This document shows positions 1 to 8,224 of a stretch of 34,122 nucleotides of DNA, piece by piece. Origin of the DNA: CAYXDO01 sp964463485 (lineage in GTDB: Bacteria > Myxococcota > Kuafuiibacteriia > Kuafuiibacteriales > Kuafuiibacteriaceae); the NCBI GenBank assembly GCA_964463485.1, contig CAYXDO010000121.1, positions 1-34,122 of the forward strand, written 5' to 3'. The first letter of the stretch is position 1. Each line of letters begins with the position of its first letter. Below the pieces are notes generated by a model that saw nothing but the letters and a program-made list of their open reading frames with translations, was not told where the DNA came from and ran no database searches. The position numbers were made by a program, and so were the translations under genes.

Positions 1-266
1 GACCTCCGATTCAGACTTCCGATTCAGACTTCCGATTCAGACTTCCGATTCGGACTTCCGATTCAGACCTCCGATTCAGACCTCCGATTCAGACCTCCGA
101 TTCAGACCTCCGATTCAGACTTCCGATTCGGACTTCCGATTCAGACTTCCGATTCGGACCTCCGATTCAGACTTCCGATTCAGACTTCCGATTCAGACTT
201 CCGATTCGGACCTCCGATTCGGACCTCCGATTCAGACTTTCGATTCGGACTTCCGATTCAGACTTC
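1..266. repeat. 13-bp tandem repeat array (minisatellite)
   Basis: Twenty full head-to-tail copies of a 13-bp unit, GACYTCCGATTCR, plus six bases of a twenty-first. The array starts at or before base 1. Almost all variation is at two sites: base 4 (C or T) and base 13 (A or G); one unit has an extra C to T change at base 6. Because 13 is not a multiple of three, an open minus-strand frame reads as a 13-residue repeat (SESEVRIESLNRR-like) per three units, but there is no sign that this is translated. There are no spacers, so it is not a CRISPR array. Its full length and origin cannot be judged because it is cut by the window edge. Confidence 0.95.
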
Positions 267-574
267 AAAGGCCGGCACCGTCCGAAAGCGGGCGCAGGGC
301 ACGCACCCGAGTCGGAGATCCCGGAGGTGAGTCCGACTGCGCCGGTGAGGGTGTCTGTGCGGGCCGCAGGATTTGAGGAGCTTCTGGGCGAAGTATCCGA
401 AGCACGCGTGGCCGGAAGACCCGTGGACGGCGCTGCAGGGTCGATCCCAGAAGTGACACGGCTTGCTGAGCCCAGGCGACGCATCGTACGACACCCCTCG
501 GGGAAGCCGTGACGTGCAGACGAGCTCGACAGCGCGCTTCTCCTCTTCGACCGCGCTCGAGGATCGGCGCTGGC
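267..574. other. Gene-free stretch between the 13-bp array and the SUKH gene
   Basis: I see no convincing gene, RNA or terminator here. Short open frames on both strands lack recognisable domains. The minus-strand one around 260-480 only continues into the tandem repeat. The stretch is downstream of the SUKH gene, so its transcript must end in or beyond this region, but no clear stem plus T-run is visible. Confidence 0.5.
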
Positions 575-1882
575 TCAGTTGTATTTGTCGAGGTTCTCGG
601 CGGTCCGAAAAGCTTCGATGGCATCCTCTGGCCGAGGCGAGAGAAACTCGATGAGGTCCCAGAACGACTTGCGACGAACTGCTCCGTGCATTCCGGGACT
701 CAACCACCAGAACTCATACTCGGTTCCGAAGCTCACCCCGGTATTCATCAAGATGAGCTCCCGCCGGCTCGGGTCGCTCAGGACGACACACTCGTCGAGA
801 TACTTGGTTCTGAATCGCTCGGGCTCAGGACACTCGTAGTACTCGAGGTGCTCCTTGGGCGTGAGCTCTCGACGGCGCGCACCTCTCCATGAACGCGCGA
901 TCGGAGGGTCGAGCACACCCACGAAGTCAATTTCATCGGTGCGAAGCAGGCGGCCAAATCCAACGTCACCAACGGCGAATCCGTTCGAAATGGAGAGAAA
1001 CGCGCGGTAGCTCGGCGGGAGTGAGACGCCAAGCCTCTTCTCGGCCAACGAAAGCGCCTTTTTCGACGCTCCCATAGCGACAGGCTCCTCGAGCAACGCT
1101 CGTTCAGCGGACGAAACTGAGAGTCCCGAAGCCAGCTTCTCTTTGGCCAACTCGGTCTCGACAACTCTCCACGCCGAAAGCCGACTGGCCCAATCACCAA
1201 CCCCGACGCGTCCGGCGACGTTTGCGAGTCGGGTACGCAGCCGGTGCCCGCCACCGGGGACGAGCCCGCTCCGTGGCGCGGGCTTGGGAGCGCTGATTCG
1301 TTGGCGATTCCGGATCCACGAGTCACACGATCCGGGTCGAGGGAGGAGCCTGTCCATCATCTCCTCGAAGCTCCTCCACCGGGTCGCATCCCCTTTGCCA
1401 AGCCACATGGCCTCCCACTCGCGTCCGTTGCGCAGCCTCGGATTCAGCAAAATCACGTTGCCGTCGTACTCAGTGAGCGCAAGGCAATAAGGCAAGTCCG
1501 AGTTTCGATACGTCCCCGAAGCGAGAGGCCCGTAGCCCAGCTCGTCTTCAGAAGGCTCGTCCCGCGAGCCGTCGTCGGTGAACCCAGGCATGTCGAACCA
1601 GCGAAGTCGGCCAAGAGGATGAATCGCCGTTTGGAAGAAATGAGGATCCGAACGAAGCCCGTTGGTGACGCGCAGGAAGCTCACGAAGGATGGCGGCAGA
1701 CGCTGCCCGAGACGGGCCTGAGTTGTCGCGATTTCGCCCTCGGAGGCCCCTGGCCGACGCAACGTTGGACGTGGGTCGACCTCGGCGAGCTCCTCGGCGC
1801 TCAGGAAAGGGCGAATGGCTTCCGTGGCGCGGAAAAGCTCGGCTTCGGCGACACGAATTCGCTCCGACCAATCAAAATGCAT
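575..1882 (-). CDS. Double SMI1/KNR4 (SUKH) domain protein
   Basis: Cytoplasmic protein of 435 residues with no signal peptide. Two SUKH-type modules are visible. The first covers about residues 45-190, with the hallmark 'LGQRLPPSFVSFLRVTNGL' and later 'YCLALTEYDGNVILLNP'. The second covers about 255-415, with 'LGVSLPPSYRAFLSISNGF' and 'VVLSDPSRRELILMN'. SUKH proteins are known as immunity proteins against polymorphic or contact-dependent nuclease toxins, and as scaffold proteins in eukaryotes. An immunity role here is inference, since no toxin gene is adjacent. The ATG at 1882 is the first good start; no strong ribosome binding site is seen. The gene stands alone between repeats and the BrnT remnant. 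Confidence 0.85.
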   Translation of the reverse strand: MHFDWSERIRVAEAELFRATEAIRPFLSAEELAEVDPRPTLRRPGASEGEIATTQARLGQRLPPSFVSFLRVTNGLRSDPHFFQTAIHPLGRLRWFDMPGFTDDGSRDEPSEDELGYGPLASGTYRNSDLPYCLALTEYDGNVILLNPRLRNGREWEAMWLGKGDATRWRSFEEMMDRLLPRPGSCDSWIRNRQRISAPKPAPRSGLVPGGGHRLRTRLANVAGRVGVGDWASRLSAWRVVETELAKEKLASGLSVSSAERALLEEPVAMGASKKALSLAEKRLGVSLPPSYRAFLSISNGFAVGDVGFGRLLRTDEIDFVGVLDPPIARSWRGARRRELTPKEHLEYYECPEPERFRTKYLDECVVLSDPSRRELILMNTGVSFGTEYEFWWLSPGMHGAVRRKSFWDLIEFLSPRPEDAIEAFRTAENLDKYN

Positions 1883-2064
1883 TTCCGTTACTGCTTCTCA
1901 CGAGCGCGGGACTTCGGCAAGTCGCGCTCCGCGCCGCAGGTAAGCTCTGCGGTCCGGACGAGTGCAGTTCACGGGTCCGCATGAGGATGCTCTATTAATG
2001 CTCTATCAAAACGGGCAACGAGTTGTGCCCGAGCATACGGCAAGCTGAGTCCGCGAAGCTTACG

Positions 2065-2083
2065 CGCAGGCAAGATGCCTGCG
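2065..2083. repeat. REP-like palindrome
   Basis: Perfect inverted repeat CGCAGGCA-AGA-TGCCTGCG with 8-bp arms and a 3-base loop, followed directly by GCTCCCAGGG. From memory, closely similar 'GCAGGC..GCCTGC + CTCCCAGG' elements recur as dispersed repetitive extragenic palindromes in several unrelated bacterial phyla, giving spurious AGILPAR peptides when translated, as happens here on the minus strand. Only one full copy is in this window. A shorter related string, ATGCCTGCGGTCCCAGG, begins near 8172. Confidence 0.6.
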
Positions 2084-2145
2084 CTCCCAGGGCCGGATGA
2101 GATGCTCCCAGGGCCGGATGAGACGCTCCCAGGGCCGGATGAGCA
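2083..2145. repeat. Three tandem copies of a 21-bp unit
   Basis: Units start at 2083, 2104 and 2125. The first 19 bases (from GCTCCCAGGG to GGATGAG) are almost identical, with changes only in the last two or three bases. The first unit overlaps the right arm of the palindrome at 2065-2083, so the triplication may be an expansion of the 3' flank of that element. On the minus strand it reads as a 7-residue SSGPGSx repeat. Confidence 0.9.
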
Positions 2146-2148
2146 TGC

Positions 2149-2301
2149 CCCGATGAAGCCTATGCAGATGAATCGATGCTCGGCGATCGAGTGCGCGTCA
2201 GCCAAGACCTCGAGGTACTCGACGCCCGAAGTTGAGAGTCGACTCACTTCCTCGAAGGAAACACCGTTCGTCGCCTGATTCGCGGCGTTCTTGGCTTCGT
2301 C
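2149..2301 (-). pseudogene. BrnT-family toxin remnant
   Basis: About 51 residues read like the core of a BrnT toxin, the RelE-like ribonuclease of the BrnTA type II toxin-antitoxin system. They run from 'DEAKNAANQ' through 'GVSFEEV', 'SGVEYLEV' and 'AHSIAEHRFICIG'. In intact BrnT (about 90 residues) these correspond to the W-D-x-x-K...N...KHGxSFEEA and H-S..E-x-R-F parts. Here the KHG signature is TNG, and the C-terminal strand block with its arginines is replaced by the 21-bp repeats and the palindrome. No BrnA antitoxin gene follows. The frame is open upstream to a GTG at 2436 that overlaps the stop of the AAA gene by four bases, but the N-terminal 45 residues look non-native. Most likely a decayed gene disrupted by the repeat element. 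Confidence 0.55.
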
Positions 2302-2432
2302 CCGCGTTGCCACGTGGAGCGCGGCCGGCATCTGTTTCGCCGCTGCCGAAGCCAGTCGCGTACGGGACCGAGTCGTTCGGGCTCGTCGCTGCGCGTACGC
2401 GGTGAAGCTTCGGGCGCGATCGAACTTGGGAG

Positions 2433-4016
2433 TCACGCCCAGAGGACCGTGACGGCCCTGCCGCCCGGGCTGACGGTGGCTTCGAATTTCGTTCGCTCGC
2501 CGATTTTCGGCGCGTTGGGGCGACGGTCGAAGATGACCAGCACACCGCGGTCTAGACCGAGGCGCTCCAGGTACTGATCGAGCTGGGCGAGCCCCCTCTC
2601 GAGCGGATTGTCTCTGCGCCAGACCTTGAGCTCGATGGCCTCACGTTGCTCGGTTTTCACGCCGTCCGGCTTCCGAATCGGCCATCGAATCAACAGGTCG
2701 ATGCGCCCTCGGCCCACGCCGTACTCTCGTTCGATGTACCCACCGCCGTTCACGAGGCGCTGAAAGAAGGCCATGATCACGAGCTGGGGCGCGACCTCGT
2801 GGTAGTTGCTGCGCTGGGACAGGATGTCGCCGTGTTCTTTCCAGAACTCTACGAATTCGCGAAGGAGCTTGCCGAAATCCAATCCCCCGTCAGGGCGCAC
2901 GAAGCTTCGAGGCTCGAGCGTGATGCTGTCCTCGACCGCAGGCGTCAAGACTCGTACGATCACCTCGCGATAGATCGGATTTGCGATCTCGGTGGGGTGG
3001 GTCGTCACGAGGCCGAGGTCCCGGACATAGGAAACATCGTCGTCATAACTCGGGTCGGCATCGAGCATCCCGCCGCCGAGGAGAGTTTGGATGACGCTCC
3101 GGACCTGCGGTTCGTGGAGCTTGGACACGAGCGAGTCGAGGTGCGTAGCGCGGGCGAGGATCAAACCTTCCTTGGCCTCATCTACGTGCTCGGCCGTAAT
3201 GGTGCCCCGGATCTTCTTTTCCTCGATGATTTCTCGCGCGAGTGCATTCACGAGCCAAGGTTGACCTCTGGTGAGGACGAAGGCGCGAAGCACCGCGAGG
3301 TCCTCGAAGTCTTGCCCCGTTTCGAACGTATGCTGAGCATAGAGAGCGCGAACGTCGCTGAGCTCGAAGTCTCCGAGTCTCAACGATTTGACCTTGATGT
3401 TGAACGGGCTCGAGGTTCCGAGGCGCTCTGGGTCGCCGCCGCTTGCGGCCTTGTAGTCGCGAACGTCCCGCAAGCCGCAAAGAACGACCGACGAAGGAAA
3501 GGCGTTTGGCCGATACGTATAGCCCGCCCGGAGCTGACGAAGGACTGTCCTCAGACTCTCACCGCGAACGGCGTCGATTTCGTCGAAGAACAACACGATG
3601 GGTTTGGGACAAGAGCTTGCCCAGGCCCGGAGCGACTCACCGAGCAGCGCGGAGCTGGGGGCTCTCGGCCAGGCTGGCGGCCAAAGCTCCTTCGGGAGTT
3701 GCCGCGCTGCAGCCGCTTTGAGCTCTGCAAGGATCCCGAGCTGCGCCTCCTTGAAATCATCACCCGCGACCTCCGCGAGCTCGCAACTGAAATAGACTGC
3801 GGCGAAACGCCCTTCGGTGGTGAGGGACTTCGCGAGGGATATGAGTGTCGTCGTCTTGCCGGTCTGGCGTGGAGCGTGAACGATGAAATACCCACTTTGG
3901 TCGATCAGGCCACGGGCCTCGGGCAGGCGCGCTTCCGGAGGCAGCATGTAGTGCCATTCCGGCCTGCAGGGGCCTGCCGTGTTGAAGAACCGCACTCCGT
4001 GATTGTACACGGGCAA
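2433..4016 (-). CDS. AAA ATPase with C-terminal PD-(D/E)XK nuclease-like domain
   Basis: A 527-residue protein of the widespread 'AAA-like domain plus PDDEXK' family. The N-terminal 'FFNTAGPCRPEWHYMLPPE' is followed by Walker A APRQTGKTT (48-56) and Walker B IVLFFDEIDA (D145-E146). A winged-helix-like middle section follows. The C-terminal part carries GRIDLLI (D440) and EAIELKVW (E462, K464), matching the D...ExK core of PD-(D/E)XK folds, then QLDQYLERLGL. The family's function is poorly known; membership in defence or selfish elements is inference. The start drawn is a TTG at 4016; the in-frame GTG at 4010 is equally possible and fits the family N-terminus. It is transcribed divergently from the DUF3857 gene at 4151, with about 134 bp between. 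Confidence 0.8.
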   Translation of the reverse strand: MPVYNHGVRFFNTAGPCRPEWHYMLPPEARLPEARGLIDQSGYFIVHAPRQTGKTTTLISLAKSLTTEGRFAAVYFSCELAEVAGDDFKEAQLGILAELKAAAARQLPKELWPPAWPRAPSSALLGESLRAWASSCPKPIVLFFDEIDAVRGESLRTVLRQLRAGYTYRPNAFPSSVVLCGLRDVRDYKAASGGDPERLGTSSPFNIKVKSLRLGDFELSDVRALYAQHTFETGQDFEDLAVLRAFVLTRGQPWLVNALAREIIEEKKIRGTITAEHVDEAKEGLILARATHLDSLVSKLHEPQVRSVIQTLLGGGMLDADPSYDDDVSYVRDLGLVTTHPTEIANPIYREVIVRVLTPAVEDSITLEPRSFVRPDGGLDFGKLLREFVEFWKEHGDILSQRSNYHEVAPQLVIMAFFQRLVNGGGYIEREYGVGRGRIDLLIRWPIRKPDGVKTEQREAIELKVWRRDNPLERGLAQLDQYLERLGLDRGVLVIFDRRPNAPKIGERTKFEATVSPGGRAVTVLWA

Positions 4017-4150
4017 GAGGCCGCTGGCCTCGTATTACGTGCCATCCGACGCCGTAGCGGGCCCATCGACGATCGACTCCGAGCTGTCGAGTCGAGGTAG
4101 GAACCGCTGCTGGGCTGCGCTGACACCCGAGTTGTGGCAAGAATCGGATC

Positions 4151-6142
4151 GTGAGGCACGGCTGGGCGTGTTTGGTTGTGGTCGTCGGGTGCGCGAGCGC
4201 CTGGCCGCCGCTCGACAGGAGCAAGCTGCCGCGACGAGGGACCGATGGGCCGACCGCGATCGTGCTCGATGATTCAACCGTCGTCCGGCTGTTCGAGACG
4301 TCGCATGGTCCGATCGCGGATCGGACCATGCGGTTTGGCGTGGTCGTCTTGGAGGATGCGGGGCGGGGCCGCGGCGACTTCTCGCGCACCTACGACCCAG
4401 AGTTCGAGACTATCGTCTCGGCGCGCGCCCGAGTCACTCTGCCAGACGGTACAGAGGAGCTCTTTGGGCGTGAGAAGTTCGAGGACGAGCTCTCGGCGAG
4501 CGGTGTCTACTCGAGCAACCGGGTGCTCACCTGGTCGCACGGCGCAATCCCGCTGGGATCCATCGTCGAGTGGGAAGCGACCTTCCGAGAGTCTCGGCCC
4601 GAGCTCTTCGCCTTCTCGGCCAGCATCGGCAACGTGGACGCGCCGACCATGCTCGGGCGCTTCGAGGTGATCGCTCCCGAGAGCTGGGAGCTCGCCCATC
4701 TCGTCACTCGGGCCGGCAAGCCCATTTCCGGCGGATCCGACAGTGACAGGAAGTTTGTGGGGGAGTCCGAGGTGCGCGAGGGGGACCAGCGGGTTGTCAA
4801 GATCACCGGGCGGGTCGAAGGTGGGTTGCGACATCTGCTCTTCGAGAGCTTCGACGTCGACGCGTTCCATGGCGAGCCCGAAGCTCCGCCCGCGACGGAC
4901 GTTTTGCCGCGCGTGTGGGTCAGGTTGACGCGGTACGAGCTCGACGGGCAAGTCCAGCAGACCTCGCGTGGATTCGTCGAGTTCTCGAAGGCGCTTCATC
5001 AGCTTCATGAAGGCACCGCCGAACCGTCCGCGCGAGTCCGCGCAGAGGTGGCGAGGATCTTGGAGGGAGTAGGCAGCGACCCGGTGACGCGCTCGAGGAA
5101 ACTCTTCGAGTGGGTTCAGCGGGAGGTCAGATATGTCGCAATCGAGGTTGGGATGGGAGGCTGGCGTCCGCACTCGGCCGAGGAGACCTTCGCGAGTCGA
5201 GCTGGTGACTGCAAGGACAAGGCGACACTCCTCCGAAGCATGCTTCGCGCGGCGGGTGTCGACAGTCATCCAGCCAGCATCAACCTGCATGGAGGCCTCC
5301 CGAGGCCGCACGTCGTGCCGAACCTCGGGACGGCGAATCACATGATCCTCGCCATCGATCTTCCGAAGGGACTCCACCTCGTCGATCCAACCTCCCGGAC
5401 CGCCTCGTTCGAGGAGCTGCCCGCGGAGGACCAAGGGGCGGAGGTGGTGCTGGCGACGAAGGAGGGTGTCGAGCCCATCGTCAGTCCAGAGTCGTCCGCG
5501 GACGCCAACTCGAAACACGTCGAAATCCGGCTGGAGTTATCAGACCAGGATGAAGGAGCCGGTCAATTTCGACTCGTCACTTCTGGGCAATTTGCCTCCG
5601 ATCTTGCCGGCGATTTGCTCGCGGAGTCGGAGGCCAAGCAGCGCGAGCGCGCGAAGGGTTGGCTTTGGCTCTCCCGAGGGAACGTCGCAGCCACGCTACA
5701 CCGCGAGGTCATGGACCCTCGACGAAAGATCGAAATGGAGGGTCGGCTGACGATTCCCCGCGTCGTTGGCCGCTCGGGTTCGACCCTCGTGTTTCGTCTG
5801 TCGGACGTCATCGCGCCGCCCGGCCTCCGGCTGTCCGCGAAGCCGCGGACGCAGCCGATCGTGTTTCAAAACAGAGTTTCGCGCAGCCTCGATTTTCGGA
5901 TTCGAATTCCCACGGGCCTCGCGGTGACTCAGGTCCCGGACGCGGTGGCTCTGCGCTCGGAGTTCGGCACGTTCGAAATTTCGTGGACCGTGGATGCGAA
6001 GGAGCTCGCTGCGCAGACGACTTACCGGCTCGATGTCCGCTACGTCGATGCTGCGCGAAGTGATGAGTTGCGAGCCTTCTTCGAGTCGATCCGACTCGCC
6101 TACAGCCGGGGTGTGTTGTTCAAGCCCTCGAAGGAGTCGTGA
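4151..6142 (+). CDS. DUF3857/transglutaminase-domain lipoprotein, intact triad
   Basis: A 663-residue exported protein. The N-terminus (basic MRHGW, hydrophobic run, VVVVGC) is a short lipoprotein signal with the acylated Cys at residue 14. DUF3857 occupies about residues 30-300. A transglutaminase-like core follows: YVAIEVGMGGWRPHSAEETF, then RAGDCKDKATLL with Cys354, NHMILAID with His397 and LVDPTSR with Asp412, the full Cys-His-Asp triad. A C-terminal beta-rich DUF3858-like part ends the protein. The family is secreted, but its substrate is unknown; peptide or isopeptide chemistry in the envelope is inference from the fold. The GTG start at 4151 is chosen because it gives the signal peptide. 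The stop overlaps the next gene, so the two are translationally coupled. Confidence 0.85.
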   Translation: MRHGWACLVVVVGCASAWPPLDRSKLPRRGTDGPTAIVLDDSTVVRLFETSHGPIADRTMRFGVVVLEDAGRGRGDFSRTYDPEFETIVSARARVTLPDGTEELFGREKFEDELSASGVYSSNRVLTWSHGAIPLGSIVEWEATFRESRPELFAFSASIGNVDAPTMLGRFEVIAPESWELAHLVTRAGKPISGGSDSDRKFVGESEVREGDQRVVKITGRVEGGLRHLLFESFDVDAFHGEPEAPPATDVLPRVWVRLTRYELDGQVQQTSRGFVEFSKALHQLHEGTAEPSARVRAEVARILEGVGSDPVTRSRKLFEWVQREVRYVAIEVGMGGWRPHSAEETFASRAGDCKDKATLLRSMLRAAGVDSHPASINLHGGLPRPHVVPNLGTANHMILAIDLPKGLHLVDPTSRTASFEELPAEDQGAEVVLATKEGVEPIVSPESSADANSKHVEIRLELSDQDEGAGQFRLVTSGQFASDLAGDLLAESEAKQRERAKGWLWLSRGNVAATLHREVMDPRRKIEMEGRLTIPRVVGRSGSTLVFRLSDVIAPPGLRLSAKPRTQPIVFQNRVSRSLDFRIRIPTGLAVTQVPDAVALRSEFGTFEISWTVDAKELAAQTTYRLDVRYVDAARSDELRAFFESIRLAYSRGVLFKPSKES

Positions 6143-8106
6143 TGCGCCGGATATTGCTCAACCTCGCCCTCGTGGCCGTCTTGCCGATGGGTTGTGGCCC
6201 TGCGCTCTTCTCCGGCGCGATCGAGCTGAACCTACGGGCTCCAGAACCCGCCGCGTTCCCTGAGTCACCGGCGGTGTACCTGCTGCGCGACCATCGAATC
6301 CTCCTCGTCAACCGGTGGCGTTCGAGCAGTCACTCCCTGTGGCACCGAAGGGACGTGATCGCCATACTCACGGAGAAAGGGGCCGGATACGCGGACGTCC
6401 GAGTCCCTTACGACGCTGACGCCAAGATCGTCGACTTCTCGGCTCGGACGATCTCTCCGGACGGGGTGAGTTATGAGGTCGAGGCGACGAGGGTGTTCGA
6501 CGACCTCGCGACGGACACCGAGGACGACGACGCGGATACCAAAGTCCGGGTGTTCAGTTTGCCGAGGGTACGTCCCGGCAGCGTGATCGACTACTCCTAC
6601 ACGATCGAGTCCCGGTCCCTCAGCGGCGGCTTTCAGAGCTTCATCGCGGATTCAATCCCGGTGAAGCGCTTCGCGCTCAGCCTGGAGGGAACTCACGACA
6701 TCAAGTACTCGGTGAAGGCATACAACACGAATTCCCAGTGGGTCACAGAGGACCTCGGCGAGACATGGCGGTTGCGATTCGACATGGAGAACATTCCTGC
6801 CTCCGAGAGCGGGAAGCGTTACGCTCAAAATCGAGAACAGGCGGAACCTTGGTGGGCCTTTCGAATCAGTCAGCTCGCCAAGATCAATATCGTCATCGAC
6901 ATAAACCGCGACTGGAGCTCCGCGCTGCGTTGGCGAGCCAACGCCCTCGTCGTCAAGAACGACGAGTTCTACGCCGGCTTCGACCCCAAGCTCGAGACTC
7001 CGCCGAGCCCGTGCGACGCCAAGTGCCGGGTGGAGAGTCTGCTCGCTTACTCGCGCCGAGACCTTCCGTTCTCAGGATTCGGATCTTGGCCCGGCAGGCC
7101 GGCGAAGAAGGTGGCCGACCGCGGCCAGGCGACTGGAGTGGAGAAGACCAGGATCCTCTGGTGGCTCTTGAAGAAGGCCAACGTCACGGCCCATTTCGCC
7201 TTTACCCACGCTCTGCTCGAGAAGCCCGCGGACTTTGATTTTCCGCTGCCGACCGGACTCCCTCGGCTCATTCTCTTCGTTCCCAAGCAGCCGGGCGTGT
7301 CGGAAGACGTCTTCGTCGACCCTTCGTGTGAGTACTGCCGGGTGGGTGAAGTTCCATACTGGTTGACGGGGTCCGAGGCCCTCGTCATCAAGAAGGTCGA
7401 GACTCCGTTTGGCCACACTCGACCCGAAGCGCAGCTCGATCGAGTCAAGGTCACGGGCACGGTCCGCGACCAAGAGGCGCGCCGTCATCAGTATGACGTC
7501 TCGGTCGCCCGGAGCGGCGATACTCGATTCTCGATGACCGTCGAAGCCACCGGGCGGTGCGCCCAGGATGAGAAGAACGCCGTGCGGTCCTGGACGCCGC
7601 TTCGATGGCGTGAGCATGCCGAGTCGCTGGTGGCGAAGCATCAGATGGGCAGCTTGTCGCGCTTGTCTGATTTTCGAATCGAAGGCGCTCTGGATTTCAC
7701 GCGCTACACCGTGAGCTCTACGGCTGCGGCGTACTCGGCCGTAGATGATGAAGCGATTCTCGTGCCGCTGGGTTTTCTGCGGACGAGTTGGGACGAGCTG
7801 CCGTTCGAAGACGTTCGCACCGTACCGATCGTATTTCGAAATCCATACGCCTTCGAAGAGACCGCGATCGTCCGTCCTCCCGCAGGTTATGCGCTGACTC
7901 GGCTCCCGGAGCCCCTGCGCCTGGACAACAAGTACTTCACGGCCTCCCTGACCTCCGTCGCCGAAGGCGCAACGGTGAAAATAACTCGTGTCATTCGCAC
8001 CAAGCCCGGTGTGTACCCAGCCGCGGAGCTCCAGGCCATGCGTGCCGCCTTCGACGCATACTCGTCGCCGCGCCAGAAATTCGTGGAGTTCGCTTCGAAG
8101 CGCTGA
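6142..8106 (+). CDS. DUF3857 lipoprotein with degenerate transglutaminase domain
   Basis: A 654-residue paralogue-like neighbour of the preceding gene. Signal MRRILLNLALVAVLPMGC ends in a lipobox, so it is probably a lipoprotein. DUF3857 is recognisable from about residue 45 (VYLLRDHRILLVN...) to 270, with WWAFRISQ typical of the domain. At the place of GDCKDKATLL it has ATGVEKTRILW, so the nucleophilic Cys is gone. NHMILAID is replaced by PRLILFV, so the His is gone too. The Asp motif survives as FVDPSCEYC. CDAKC and CEYC pairs could form disulfides. AAGGAG at 6131-6136 sits 5 bases before the ATG at 6142, which overlaps the previous stop (TGATG); a GTG at 6139 is the alternative. Probably a non-catalytic partner of the upstream protein. 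Confidence 0.82.
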   Translation: MRRILLNLALVAVLPMGCGPALFSGAIELNLRAPEPAAFPESPAVYLLRDHRILLVNRWRSSSHSLWHRRDVIAILTEKGAGYADVRVPYDADAKIVDFSARTISPDGVSYEVEATRVFDDLATDTEDDDADTKVRVFSLPRVRPGSVIDYSYTIESRSLSGGFQSFIADSIPVKRFALSLEGTHDIKYSVKAYNTNSQWVTEDLGETWRLRFDMENIPASESGKRYAQNREQAEPWWAFRISQLAKINIVIDINRDWSSALRWRANALVVKNDEFYAGFDPKLETPPSPCDAKCRVESLLAYSRRDLPFSGFGSWPGRPAKKVADRGQATGVEKTRILWWLLKKANVTAHFAFTHALLEKPADFDFPLPTGLPRLILFVPKQPGVSEDVFVDPSCEYCRVGEVPYWLTGSEALVIKKVETPFGHTRPEAQLDRVKVTGTVRDQEARRHQYDVSVARSGDTRFSMTVEATGRCAQDEKNAVRSWTPLRWREHAESLVAKHQMGSLSRLSDFRIEGALDFTRYTVSSTAAAYSAVDDEAILVPLGFLRTSWDELPFEDVRTVPIVFRNPYAFEETAIVRPPAGYALTRLPEPLRLDNKYFTASLTSVAEGATVKITRVIRTKPGVYPAAELQAMRAAFDAYSSPRQKFVEFASKR

Positions 8107-8135
8107 GCCAAGCTCTGGGGACCGAACCTGCCGGC

Positions 8136-8156
8136 CGGTCGGATTCACTCCGACCG
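8136..8156. terminator. Hairpin between convergent genes, possible bidirectional terminator
   Basis: Perfect 8-bp stem CGGTCGGA/TCCGACCG with a 5-base loop TTCAC, lying 30 bp after the stop of the DUF3857 gene and about 70 bp after the stop of the convergent MuiA gene. There is no T-run on either side, so intrinsic termination is only suggested by its position and symmetry. Confidence 0.5.
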
Positions 8157-8224
8157 AGTGCTGACAAACTCATGCCTGCGGTCCCAGGACTCGGACTCCG
8201 GCGCTCTCCGCAGGGAAGAGTCAC

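Larger units (their letters stand above)
1883..2148. other. Repeat-containing intergenic segment
   Basis: Upstream of the SUKH gene and downstream of the BrnT remnant. It holds a perfect 8-bp palindrome (2065-2083) and a 21-bp triplication (2083-2145), listed separately. The frame of the toxin remnant stays open through it to 1969, giving a low-complexity SSGPGS repeat tail that is unlikely to be a real protein. The SUKH promoter probably lies near 1890-1960, but no clear -35/-10 pair can be named. Confidence 0.5.

Noticed and set aside
1..266. Possible CRISPR array
   Set aside because: Repeat units are directly adjacent with no spacers, and 13 bp is too short.
167..484. Minus-strand protein with SESEVRIESLNRR repeats
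   Set aside because: A by-product of the 13-bp array; no recognisable domain, and the start region lacks a ribosome binding site.
1969..2436. Intact 155-residue gene coupled to the AAA ATPase
   Set aside because: Only about 51 residues look like a protein family (BrnT); the rest is low-complexity repeat translation, so I call it a remnant.
2646..4100. 484-codon plus-strand open frame
   Set aside because: Antisense to the AAA ATPase, whose Walker motifs are unmistakable.
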